A DNA stretch of 52,642 bases, taken from Lachnospiraceae bacterium. GTDB lineage: Bacteria > Bacillota > Clostridia > Lachnospirales > Lachnospiraceae. Every line of letters begins with the position of its first letter. The first letter of the stretch is position 1. Location: the NCBI GenBank assembly GCA_021202075.1, contig JAJQDT010000101.1, positions 1 to 52,642 on the forward strand. Reading direction: 5' to 3'. A program made the translations under genes and the position numbers. The notes beneath the pieces are model-generated. The model saw only the letters and a program-made list of their open reading frames with translations. It searched no databases and was not told the origin of the DNA. Of this stretch, positions 1-7,914 are shown in pieces.

Positions 1-243
1 CTCTCAGGGGTGGCTTTTGCTCCCGAAAATTTCAGCGTTAACTTCTGAAGACGGGAATGGGTCAATATCATCTGCCATGACATCATGGAATCCTGGCACA
101 CCGCCTCCAATTCGTTCGAAGACTGTCCGGACGAGAATCGGGAATCGCTGCAGATTTTTTCCTTTATCTGCATGCTGAGCTTCGATATCTATCTCAAAAA
201 ACAGGTGATTGAACAACTGATCGACGGATTAAATATATCCTGA
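1..243 (+). pseudogene. 3' remnant of an unidentified gene, frame interrupted
   Basis: The frame that ends in TGA at 241-243 reads as plausible protein for about 60 codons (it includes IFSFICMLSFDIYLKKQVIE) but meets an in-frame TGA at 46-48. The upstream codons in the same frame also look protein-like, so a nonsense mutation or a nearby frameshift is possible. An internal ATG at 85 has no clear ribosome-binding site. I do not recognise the family. It could also be the true 3' end of a gene whose earlier part lies in another frame outside the window. Confidence is low. Confidence 0.3.
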
Positions 244-295
244 GTTTATCACGACTAAGAATTGATGTAAAGAGACTAATTTTTTTTCTGCTGAA

Positions 296-324
296 TTGAC
301 GAACTACCGGAATGGGAGTAGAAT
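296..324 (+). promoter_or_regulatory. sigma-A promoter of the GGDEF/EAL gene
   Basis: TTGACG (296-301) and TAGAAT (319-324) are separated by exactly 17 bp, close to consensus. This predicts transcription from about 331 and a 5' leader of about 100 nt before the ATG at 432. The leader is AT-rich and contains short direct repeats (TATGCAG twice, ATATTTTC twice) but no recognisable riboswitch. Confidence 0.65.
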
Positions 325-431
325 GGGAATAAAATAAAGGACAGCAATGTTTTTTCCAGAATATTTTCTATGCAGATATATGCAGAAAAATATTTTCAGA
401 ATACTTTTTGCCGAATCGAGGTGACCGGATT

Positions 432-3248
432 ATGCCTTTTACCGAAAATACCATCAATGCCCACGCGACGGACCGCTCAAAGCTGATCTCCAACACGCAG
501 AAGCTGCGCGACCTGGCCGGTCTTCTGCACAATTCCGGTATTTCTATTTTCGAATATTTCCCGGATGAGGATCTCATGCTGATTTATGACGGGCAGCTGC
601 AGATCCAGCGCAATCTTCCTCACTATCTGGAGCGTTTTGACGAGCACACCGAGGTGACGGAGGAGAACCGTTCGCGCGTCATCGACCTGATGCACGGGAA
701 AAGCTTTGAGCCGGTGAAGGTAACGATGCAGGATTCCGACGGGTGCCGCTCCTGCTGTATCATTACCCTCTCGCCGTACAGTGTTTCCGACGAACCCGGG
801 CACTCTCTCATCGGAACCATCACGGACGTCACACTGGAGCAGGAGCGCGAGGAGATTCTAAAGGAAAAGGCGCAGCGCGATTCGCTGACGATGCTGTATA
901 ACAATTCCTACGGCAGACAGAAAATCAACGATTACCTGCGGACCAAGAATCCCTGCACGTCCTGCGGACTGCTGATCGTCGATATTGATTATTTCAAAAC
1001 GGTCAACGACGTCTACGGGCACCTGTTTGGCGACACAGTGCTCACAGAGCTCGCCGCGCTTCTGGTCCGGACCTTCCGGCGCTCTGATGTGATTATGCGC
1101 GCGGGCGGCGATGAGTTTGTCATCCTGATGGAGGATGTACCGCACTCCTCCCTGCTCACAAAAACGAGTGAGCTCATGAAAAAAATCCGCGCCTTCCGGT
1201 TCCGCGAAAACAGCTCCACCATCACCTGCAGCATTGGCGTCTGCTTTCTTCCGGAGAACATTTCCGGTTATACCTACAACCAATTGTTTGCCAACGCGGA
1301 CTGGGCTCTCTATCGCGCCAAGGAACACGGACGGAACCGCTACGAGTTCTGCGACAGCCTGAAGCGCTATGAGGAATCCTCCATCCACGATGAGCTGAAG
1401 CAGCACACGGATATTGACACGCGCTATCTGCAGGGCGACGTGGAATCCACGATTCTCGAAATTTTTGAAAAAATGAACAGCTTTGAGGACGCGCTGCGGC
1501 AGGTGATGGAAATCATCGGCACCCGCTTCCAGCTGGACCGCATTACGGTCGTCCGGACGGACACCGGCAAAGGGATCGCCGGGCGGCATTATCAGTGGCT
1601 TAGCAAGGACGCCCCCGAAGCACTCTCTGAGGACGGGACATTTGAAAAAGAGGATTTTCTCACCCTGTTCAACAGCTATGACAAGGATGGCACGGTTGTG
1701 CTGCAATATGACGACATGTCCATGTACTCCCCACAGGCTGCCGCACTTCTGATGCAGGGGAAGGCGAAGACAGTCGTCTATGCCGCCCTGTACTGCGAGG
1801 GCTCCTATACAGGCGCGATCTCTTATGTTGTCTGCAATGAAAAGCGTCAGTGGAATGAGACACAGCGCCACCAGCTGGCAATCCTGACAAAAATCATCTC
1901 CGCACATCTGGCGAAAAGTCTGGCTCTCAGAGAATCCCATAATGGCTCTGACTCCTCGCCGGGCTTTGATTCTCTGACCGGACTGATTTCCTTCTCCCGT
2001 TTCCGTGATGAGGTGGAGCGCGTGCTGGCATCCAGAGACAGCGATGATTATGTTCTTATCTATACCGATTTTCTGAACTTCAAATATCTGAATAAGAAAT
2101 ACGGCTACCGCATGGGCGATTTTCTGCTCCGGGATTTTGCAAGCGGAATTATCAGTACGATGAAGGACGCGGAAAATACGTTCTTTTCGCGTATCGTTTC
2201 CGACCAGTTTGTCCTTTTTATGCCCTATTCAGACCGGGAAAACGCTGTCAGCAAGGTTGACAAAATCAACGAAGATTTTATCAGCGCACATGCGTCCTTC
2301 TTCCCGGAGGTAAATCTGCGGCTCCGCTCCGGTATTTATTTTATCGAGCCGGACTGCAGCAGCGCTTCTTCCGCCATCGACGCGGCAAACAGCGCGCGCC
2401 GCAGGATCACGGATGTGACAGGCGTCTCCGCCTGCCTGTTTGATAAGCGGTTCCATGCAGAACAGGCGCAAGAAAACGAAATTATCAACAGTATGGACAC
2501 TGCTATGAAAAACGGGGAATTCAAGGTTTACCTGCAGCCCAAATATTCTCTGCAGGATTATTCTGTTATTGGGGCCGAGGCACTGATTCGCTGGGAAAAG
2601 CCGGACGGCACAGTTTTATCGCCGGATTCCTTCATTCCCATTTATGAACGCACCGGAAAAATCTCTGAGCTTGACTTTTATGTCTTTGAGCAGGTGGCCG
2701 CGTTTCTCGCCAAAAACAACGAGCTCGGGCGCAGGCAGGTACCGATTTCCATCAACGCATCCATCCTGCACGCTTCCGACAGTAATACGGTAAAACACTA
2801 CCTCGACATTCTGAAAAAATACAATGTCGACCCGGCGCTCACGGAAATTGAGCTGACGGAGACCGCGACCGTATCCGACTATAGCAATGTCGTTCAGCTC
2901 TTTCAGGATCTCCAGGATGTCAACATACTGACCTCACTGGATGACTTTGGCGCCGGTTATTCCGTCCTGAATACGATTACCGAGATTCCGGTCAATACCG
3001 TTAAGCTCGACCGCATTTTTATCAAACGCTGCGAGACCAGCGAAAAGGGCATTTATTTCCTGAACAAAATTGTCACTATGGTCAAAGGGCTCGGCTACCG
3101 CGTCATCTGCGAGGGCGTGGAGACCGAGGAACAGATTGAAATTCTGAAACAGGCCGGCTGCGAGGAAGCGCAGGGCTACTGGTTCTCGAAACCACTGCCG
3201 ATGGAAGATTATGAAGAATTGATGTATAAGGAAAAAGAGGGGCTGTGA
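432..3248 (+). CDS. Diguanylate cyclase/phosphodiesterase with PAS-, GGDEF-, GAF-, degenerate GGDEF- and EAL-like domains
   Basis: This predicted cytoplasmic protein of 938 residues should make and/or break cyclic di-GMP. From the N-terminus it shows a PAS-like sensor (about 30-140), a GGDEF domain with an intact GGDEF motif (225-229) and an intact inhibitory I-site RRSD (216-219, five residues upstream), a GAF-like region (about 340-500), a second GGDEF-like domain whose signature has become SDQF (about 589), and a C-terminal EAL domain. In the EAL domain EALIRW, the ELTET glutamate, DDFGAGYS, KLD, the CEGVET glutamate and QGYWFSKPL are all present, so phosphodiesterase activity is expected. 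No membrane segment is seen. I chose ATG 432 over an in-frame TTG at 408 because GAGGTGA lies about 7 nt upstream of it. A promoter precedes it and a terminator overlaps its stop codon, so it is probably monocistronic. Confidence 0.9.
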   Translation: MPFTENTINAHATDRSKLISNTQKLRDLAGLLHNSGISIFEYFPDEDLMLIYDGQLQIQRNLPHYLERFDEHTEVTEENRSRVIDLMHGKSFEPVKVTMQDSDGCRSCCIITLSPYSVSDEPGHSLIGTITDVTLEQEREEILKEKAQRDSLTMLYNNSYGRQKINDYLRTKNPCTSCGLLIVDIDYFKTVNDVYGHLFGDTVLTELAALLVRTFRRSDVIMRAGGDEFVILMEDVPHSSLLTKTSELMKKIRAFRFRENSSTITCSIGVCFLPENISGYTYNQLFANADWALYRAKEHGRNRYEFCDSLKRYEESSIHDELKQHTDIDTRYLQGDVESTILEIFEKMNSFEDALRQVMEIIGTRFQLDRITVVRTDTGKGIAGRHYQWLSKDAPEALSEDGTFEKEDFLTLFNSYDKDGTVVLQYDDMSMYSPQAAALLMQGKAKTVVYAALYCEGSYTGAISYVVCNEKRQWNETQRHQLAILTKIISAHLAKSLALRESHNGSDSSPGFDSLTGLISFSRFRDEVERVLASRDSDDYVLIYTDFLNFKYLNKKYGYRMGDFLLRDFASGIISTMKDAENTFFSRIVSDQFVLFMPYSDRENAVSKVDKINEDFISAHASFFPEVNLRLRSGIYFIEPDCSSASSAIDAANSARRRITDVTGVSACLFDKRFHAEQAQENEIINSMDTAMKNGEFKVYLQPKYSLQDYSVIGAEALIRWEKPDGTVLSPDSFIPIYERTGKISELDFYVFEQVAAFLAKNNELGRRQVPISINASILHASDSNTVKHYLDILKKYNVDPALTEIELTETATVSDYSNVVQLFQDLQDVNILTSLDDFGAGYSVLNTITEIPVNTVKLDRIFIKRCETSEKGIYFLNKIVTMVKGLGYRVICEGVETEEQIEILKQAGCEEAQGYWFSKPLPMEDYEELMYKEKEGL

Positions 3249-3268
3249 ACCTGACAGCCTCTTTTTTT
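3232..3268 (+). terminator. Intrinsic terminator of the GGDEF/EAL gene
   Basis: A stem pairs the last codons (AAAGAGG plus GGCTGT, one G bulged) with ACAGCCTCTTT and is followed by a run of T. It overlaps the TGA stop at 3246-3248. Confidence 0.8.
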
Positions 3269-3277
3269 CGCAGTTAG

Positions 3278-3338
3278 TAGCCCGTATCGTAATTCCATAT
3301 GCATTCTGCTTGCCTGCTTCGCCGATAGCACGATACGG
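3278..3338. repeat. REP-like dispersed hairpin, copy 1
   Basis: This intergenic sequence of about 60 bp is bounded by a perfect 9-bp inverted repeat, CCGTATCGT (3282-3290) and ACGATACGG (3330-3338). A close relative lies at 34904-34962 and a decayed one at 29359-29413. Similarity extends across the loop, so it is a dispersed element and not just a chance stem. Confidence 0.6.
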
Positions 3339-3727
3339 ATGAAACTCCTGTTTTCCATGTCAAATTTCTTTTTCTGTAATAGATAAGCCTGTTCTATCCG
3401 GCATCTCTCATTCCCCTCCTCTTTTCGAACTCCCATGTACTGATTATTTATCCCCTGTATCATATCGGTGGCTACGTCGACTGATGACAACGAAGCAGAT
3501 GGAAATTCAGGCAAGTATAAAGTCGAGATAATTTGGAGACGAGGTACCAGGCACTGAGAATGTCCAAAAACGCAGCCTGGCACTGACAAAAACAGAGCCA
3601 TACGCACACAGAAAACACAGAAAAAGTTCGCAAAGTTTCCACATTTCTTCAATCGTTTCGTGGTATTATAACTAACGCATTTTCCTGTGATGCAGGAATT
3701 AAAAAAAAGAAAAGAAAGGAGATTTTT
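3339..3727. other. Intergenic region ahead of the tannase-like gene
   Basis: No gene is supported on either strand. A reading frame on the minus strand exists only because it runs through the REP-like repeat. A T-rich TATTATAAC lies around 3665-3674 about 55 nt before the downstream ATG, but I could not pair it with a convincing -35. AAAGGAG just before 3728 is the ribosome-binding site. Confidence 0.5.
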
Positions 3728-6409
3728 ATGAAGAACAAATGGTTGTCGATCCTTCTGGCCGGTACGCTCTGTCTGTCAGGGCTGGCTGCACCGGTCACCA
3801 GCAGTGCGGAGGAAGAAACCTCCGACGCAGAAGTTACCGCCGAGGCAGATGTAGCGGAAGATACTGCGGACGCGGAAAGCAGTTCTGACACAGGCGATGT
3901 CACTACCGCCGTCTCAGACCAGGAGTATATCGAAGAAACTCTGAATCTTGCAAATAACGCGGATCAGACCTGGACCTACCAGGAAAGCGCGGACGCGTGG
4001 GTGCTGTCTATCGTCTCCGCGGTCGCTTATCCGGAGCTGCCGGATGAGCAGGGCGTATCCGTCTGCGTGCCGGGCGCCTATGTCACCGGTATTGACACGG
4101 ATGGGGACGGGGAGGCAGATGTGACTGCAGAATCCGCTGTAGAGTCTGGTTCGACGTCCGTCAATGGTTCGCTCGTGATCGATTATGAGGCAGAGGTTGT
4201 CAGCACGAACGGACAGACCTATACGGCCGCTACGGCTCCGGTGATTTTAAATACCGGCGCGGCGGGTTACAGCTCCTCCAACAATTCCACGGCGGCAACT
4301 ACCTACGCTGCGGAAGGCTATATCAACGTAGCCTGCGGCAACCGCGGCAAACAGGACACCGCAACGGATGAGGATGGAAATACGTATTACACCGGCGACG
4401 CGCCGTCCTGCCTGTCTGACCAGAAGGCAGCGACGCGCTATGTAAAATACAACATTCTGCTCGGCAACCTGCCGGGAAGTGTTGATTACTTTGTTTCGAC
4501 CGGCGGCTCGGGCGGCGGCGCGCACGCGACGATGTTCGCGGCGACCTCAAACAACTCTGATTTTTACGATTATCAGATCGAGGCCGGCGCAGTAGGCGTG
4601 TACCGTCTGGAGGACGGCAGCTACTCAACGACCGTCACCATTGACGGTGTGGATTATGAGATTTCGGACGGCGCGTGGGGCTGTGTCGCGTACAGCGCAA
4701 TCACCTCTCTGTATGAGGGTGACATGGCAATGGCATTCGAGTATTATATGGATACCACCTACGAGTTCGGCTCTTCGTTCCAGGAGCAGCTCGCGGCGTA
4801 TCTGTCCGAAGCTTACATGGAATACATCAATGAGCAGAATCTCTCTGTAGAGGAATCTGCGGTCGGATTTGACCTGAATGGGGATGGAGACCAGGATGAC
4901 ACGATTGCACTGACAATCGAGTACGACATGGAGGCGTATCCGGAGACCAATGGCTACTACGGCACTTATCTGGATCTCTATCTGGCGGAATTCACCTCCA
5001 ATCTGCAGTGGTACATTGATAACCTCGACTACGCGGACGGCTGGACCTGGTTCGACGCGGACGGCAACGCCTTAAGTGACGAGGAAGTAGCGGCCATGAC
5101 AACCGAAGATAAGGCGACTGCTTTCATCGAGGGACGCTATGCTGCTTCCAGCAACGGCGGCATGGGCGGCGAAATGGGTCCAAGCGGTATGAACGGCGCA
5201 GCGGACTTCATTGACGCTGAAGGTATGGGAGACATTGATTTATCTGAAATGGGCGACCTGTCTGAGATGGGCGACCTTCCGGACGGCGCAACCGGCGGAC
5301 GCGGCGGCATGGGCGGCGGTAAAGGCAACCGGACGGAGGATGCGGACGCAGAAAGTACGGATACTGTAAATGCGGACGCTGACAGCACGGATTCCACAAG
5401 TGCAGCCGCAGATGCTTCTGACACCGGTTCCGACGAGCTGCCCGCTGCCGATGGCGAGATGGGTGAGCTGCCGGACAGCGCTGGTGATACGACTGGCGAA
5501 CTGCAGGATGGCGCTGCAGCTGACATTGATGTAGCAGCAGACGGGGAACTCCCGGATGGCGAAGCTCCGACCGACGCAGGCTCGGATGATTCTCTCGAAG
5601 CAGAGGCGTCTTCGGATACAGCGGACGCAGAAAGCACGGATACCGATGAGGAGGAAACCTCCACTGCGAACGACAACACCGCGAACCAGCTGGAGGTCGG
5701 TACGCCTGACGCGGGATCGACGCAGTCTGCAACCGGTTCTCAGGATTCCGCGAACTATGAGACATATGAAGACATGGTAGCCGCATACGAGGAGGACATC
5801 GCTTCCATCCTTGAGGGCGACAAGTATGGCAACAACATCGTCTCCCTGTACAATCCGCTGAACTACATCGGCGCGGAAGGCACAGAGAATCCGGCCTGGA
5901 CGAGAATCGTCATGGGCGCGTCTGAGGGCGATATGTCCATGTTCACTTCCCTGAACCTCCAGATTGCCATGCTGAATGCCGGCATCGACGCGGATATCGA
6001 GTGGCAGTGGAACGGCGGACATGTACCGTCAGAGATTTTCGGCAACTCCCTTGCGCTCACCGTTGATCAGATGTACGGCGAATATGTAGACGGAGCCGCG
6101 ACCATCGAGAAAGCAGCAGCCGAGACACAGACCACGAACGGTGACGCGACCGAGGCGACCGGAACCGACCTCACCAGCTGGGTGAATTACGAGGACATCA
6201 CAAATGTTTCCTTCTCCCTCGCTGACGCAGTTGCGTACCGCACCGCTGGCGCAAGCAAGGCCATCCCGGGCTTCGACGTAATCGACTATGGCCAGGAGGA
6301 CTACGTGTTCGGCAACACCGAACAGGACGCGCGGCACTGGAATACCATCCTGCTGGAGATTTTCCAGACCTACGCGGACGTACTCTCGCCGCTGTTTAAT
6401 CAGGGGTAA
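3728..6409 (+). CDS. Secreted tannase-like (subtype B) alpha/beta-hydrolase with a long acidic/Gly-rich insert
   Basis: This 893-residue exported protein is likely an esterase acting on galloyl or other plant acyl esters outside the cell. An N-terminal signal peptide (about 1-27) is followed by an acidic linker. The nucleophile elbow is GGSGGGAH with Ser at 261, preceded by VDYFVST, as in bacterial subtype B tannases. Near the C-terminus, WTRIVMGASEGDMS (Asp about 735) and WQWNGGHVP (His about 763) fit the acid and histidine of the triad. A low-complexity insert of about 200 residues rich in Gly, Met, Asp, Glu and Ser (about 474-676) separates nucleophile and His. DxDGDG-type acidic motifs near 123 and 380 might bind calcium. 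A GGAG ribosome-binding site precedes the ATG, and a strong terminator follows. A feruloyl esterase or another esterase is possible; tannase activity is inferred from motif spacing only. Confidence 0.7.
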   Translation: MKNKWLSILLAGTLCLSGLAAPVTSSAEEETSDAEVTAEADVAEDTADAESSSDTGDVTTAVSDQEYIEETLNLANNADQTWTYQESADAWVLSIVSAVAYPELPDEQGVSVCVPGAYVTGIDTDGDGEADVTAESAVESGSTSVNGSLVIDYEAEVVSTNGQTYTAATAPVILNTGAAGYSSSNNSTAATTYAAEGYINVACGNRGKQDTATDEDGNTYYTGDAPSCLSDQKAATRYVKYNILLGNLPGSVDYFVSTGGSGGGAHATMFAATSNNSDFYDYQIEAGAVGVYRLEDGSYSTTVTIDGVDYEISDGAWGCVAYSAITSLYEGDMAMAFEYYMDTTYEFGSSFQEQLAAYLSEAYMEYINEQNLSVEESAVGFDLNGDGDQDDTIALTIEYDMEAYPETNGYYGTYLDLYLAEFTSNLQWYIDNLDYADGWTWFDADGNALSDEEVAAMTTEDKATAFIEGRYAASSNGGMGGEMGPSGMNGAADFIDAEGMGDIDLSEMGDLSEMGDLPDGATGGRGGMGGGKGNRTEDADAESTDTVNADADSTDSTSAAADASDTGSDELPAADGEMGELPDSAGDTTGELQDGAAADIDVAADGELPDGEAPTDAGSDDSLEAEASSDTADAESTDTDEEETSTANDNTANQLEVGTPDAGSTQSATGSQDSANYETYEDMVAAYEEDIASILEGDKYGNNIVSLYNPLNYIGAEGTENPAWTRIVMGASEGDMSMFTSLNLQIAMLNAGIDADIEWQWNGGHVPSEIFGNSLALTVDQMYGEYVDGAATIEKAAAETQTTNGDATEATGTDLTSWVNYEDITNVSFSLADAVAYRTAGASKAIPGFDVIDYGQEDYVFGNTEQDARHWNTILLEIFQTYADVLSPLFNQG

Positions 6410-6447
6410 TTACGATAATTGAGCAAGTGACTTTCACCTTTCATCGA

Positions 6448-6514
6448 GCAGGAAGCGATTTTCCGCCTCCTGCTCACCGTAAAAAAACAGGAAGCATTAC
6501 GCTTCCTGTTTTTT
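6448..6514 (+). terminator. Tandem hairpins and terminator after the tannase-like gene
   Basis: The hairpin at 6481-6514 has a near-perfect stem (AACAGGAAGC with GCTTCCTGTT) flanked by A and T runs and is a bidirectional intrinsic terminator. A second stem just before it (6448-6477, GAGCAGGA with TCCTGCTC, one mismatch) stacks upstream. Confidence 0.85.
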
Positions 6515-6640
6515 GGTATGAAAAAACTTAAAATATATGCTGTTTAACGAAATGATAAATTCATACCGCCGCAGCTATAGGAATCCTTTTTGCTTTGCCA
6601 ATATAAACCATATGCAGAATCGCTGCCCATGATATCCATC

Positions 6641-6724
6641 TTTTATGGAATCTTTTATAGAATCTATTATGGTATCTTTTATAGAACCTTTTATAGAATT
6701 TATAATGCAATTTATATAATTGTT
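6641..6724. repeat. 12-bp imperfect tandem repeat, seven units, next to the queA stop codon
   Basis: Seven consecutive 12-bp units fit the theme TTTTATAGAATC: 6641-6652, 6653-6664, 6665-6676, 6677-6688, 6689-6700, 6701-6712 and 6713-6724. The first five are close; the last two are more diverged, and the array ends at the queA stop codon. It is AT-rich, unlike its surroundings. There are no spacers, so it is not CRISPR. Confidence 0.8.
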
Positions 6725-7800
6725 TATGCATGAATATACATGGCATCTCCAAAGGAATAGAAGCGATACCTCTCTTTCACCGCGACCTGATACGCATGAA
6801 GAATATTCTCCTTTCCGGCGAGTGCGGATACGAGCATCAGCAGCGTCGATTCCGGAAGATGAAAGTTCGTGATCAGTGCGTCGAGCAGCCGGAATTCGTA
6901 GCCGGGATAGATAAAGATGTCCGTCCATCCGCTGCAGGCCTGAATATCGCCGTCGAACCGCTGCGCGGCCGATTCAATGGTCCGGCAGCTGGTAGTGCCG
7001 ACGCAGATCACGCGGCCGCCGCCGGCTTTGGTTTCGCGGATGATGCGGGCCGCCGCCTCTTCAATCCGATAAAACTCCGAATGCATATGATGCTGCGTCA
7101 CATCCTCGACCTTGACCGGCCGGAAGGTTCCAAGACCTACATGCAGCGTAACCTCCGCAATCTGAACTCCCTTTGCGCGGATCTGATCCAGCAGCTCCGG
7201 CGTAAAATGCAGTCCGGCGGTCGGCGCCGCCGCGGAACCGTCATATTTTGCATAAACCGTCTGATAACGGTTCTTGTCCTTCAGCTCATGGGTAATGTAA
7301 GGCGGCAGCGGCATCTGCCCAAGCCGATCCAGGATTTCCTCGAAGATTCCCTCATAGGAAAACCGGATCAGGCGGTTGCCCTCCTCCACCACTTCGATCA
7401 CTTCGCCGACCAGAATCCCATCTCCAAAGACAATGCGCGTCCCGGGCCTCGCTTTTTTCCCCGGACGGACGAGCGTCTCCCAGACATCACCCGCCCTGCG
7501 TTTGAGCAGGAGCACCTCGATCGCCGCGCCGAGCTTCCACTCCGGCCTGGTCGGTTCGTGCGCGTCCGTATTTTCTTCTAGTACCCGGTTCCCGTACAGC
7601 CGCGCAGGGATGACCTTCGTATTGTTCAGCACCAGGCAGTCGCCCGGGTTCAGGTATTCGATGATATTGTAAAAATGCCGGTGCTCGATGGCGCCCGTCT
7701 CTTTGTCCAGCACCAGGAGCCGGGACGCGGAGCGGTCCTCCAGCGGATCCTGCGCGATCAGCTCCTGCGGCAGGTCAAATTTAAAATCTGAAGTCTTCAT
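6724..7800 (-). CDS. queA: S-adenosylmethionine:tRNA ribosyltransferase-isomerase
   Basis: QueA transfers and isomerises the ribosyl group of AdoMet onto preQ1 at the wobble base of GUN-anticodon tRNAs, making epoxyqueuosine. The 358-residue protein has family landmarks throughout: [19 protein letters not shown] at the N-terminus, [42 protein letters not shown], and SCRTIES plus [17 protein letters not shown] near the end. I start at ATG 7800 (MKTSDF), which matches the usual QueA N-terminus; an in-frame ATG at 7809 is less likely. It lies 114 nt downstream of pheT on the same strand and may be cotranscribed with pheST. A 12-bp tandem repeat abuts its stop codon. Confidence 0.95.
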   Translation of the reverse strand: MKTSDFKFDLPQELIAQDPLEDRSASRLLVLDKETGAIEHRHFYNIIEYLNPGDCLVLNNTKVIPARLYGNRVLEENTDAHEPTRPEWKLGAAIEVLLLKRRAGDVWETLVRPGKKARPGTRIVFGDGILVGEVIEVVEEGNRLIRFSYEGIFEEILDRLGQMPLPPYITHELKDKNRYQTVYAKYDGSAAAPTAGLHFTPELLDQIRAKGVQIAEVTLHVGLGTFRPVKVEDVTQHHMHSEFYRIEEAAARIIRETKAGGGRVICVGTTSCRTIESAAQRFDGDIQACSGWTDIFIYPGYEFRLLDALITNFHLPESTLLMLVSALAGKENILHAYQVAVKERYRFYSFGDAMYIHA

Positions 7801-7914
7801 TATTATCATCCATAGATCATTTTGATTTCATAAACATTCTCTGCTTTTACAATTGCTGCCACAGATCCATGCGAGCATTCAGCAAACAGGCCTGTGGCTG
7901 GCAATCAAGAATTG

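Noticed and set aside
858..1940. Long open frame (360 codons) on the minus strand inside the GGDEF/EAL gene
   Set aside because: It is an antisense shadow of a gene with clear domains; no ribosome-binding site or recognisable motif.
3209..3652. 147-codon minus-strand frame in the gap before the tannase-like gene
   Set aside because: It reads through the REP-like repeat and a terminator, has no ribosome-binding site and resembles no protein.
6641..6724. Possible CRISPR array
   Set aside because: Units are only 12 bp, contiguous and imperfect, with no spacers and no cas genes.
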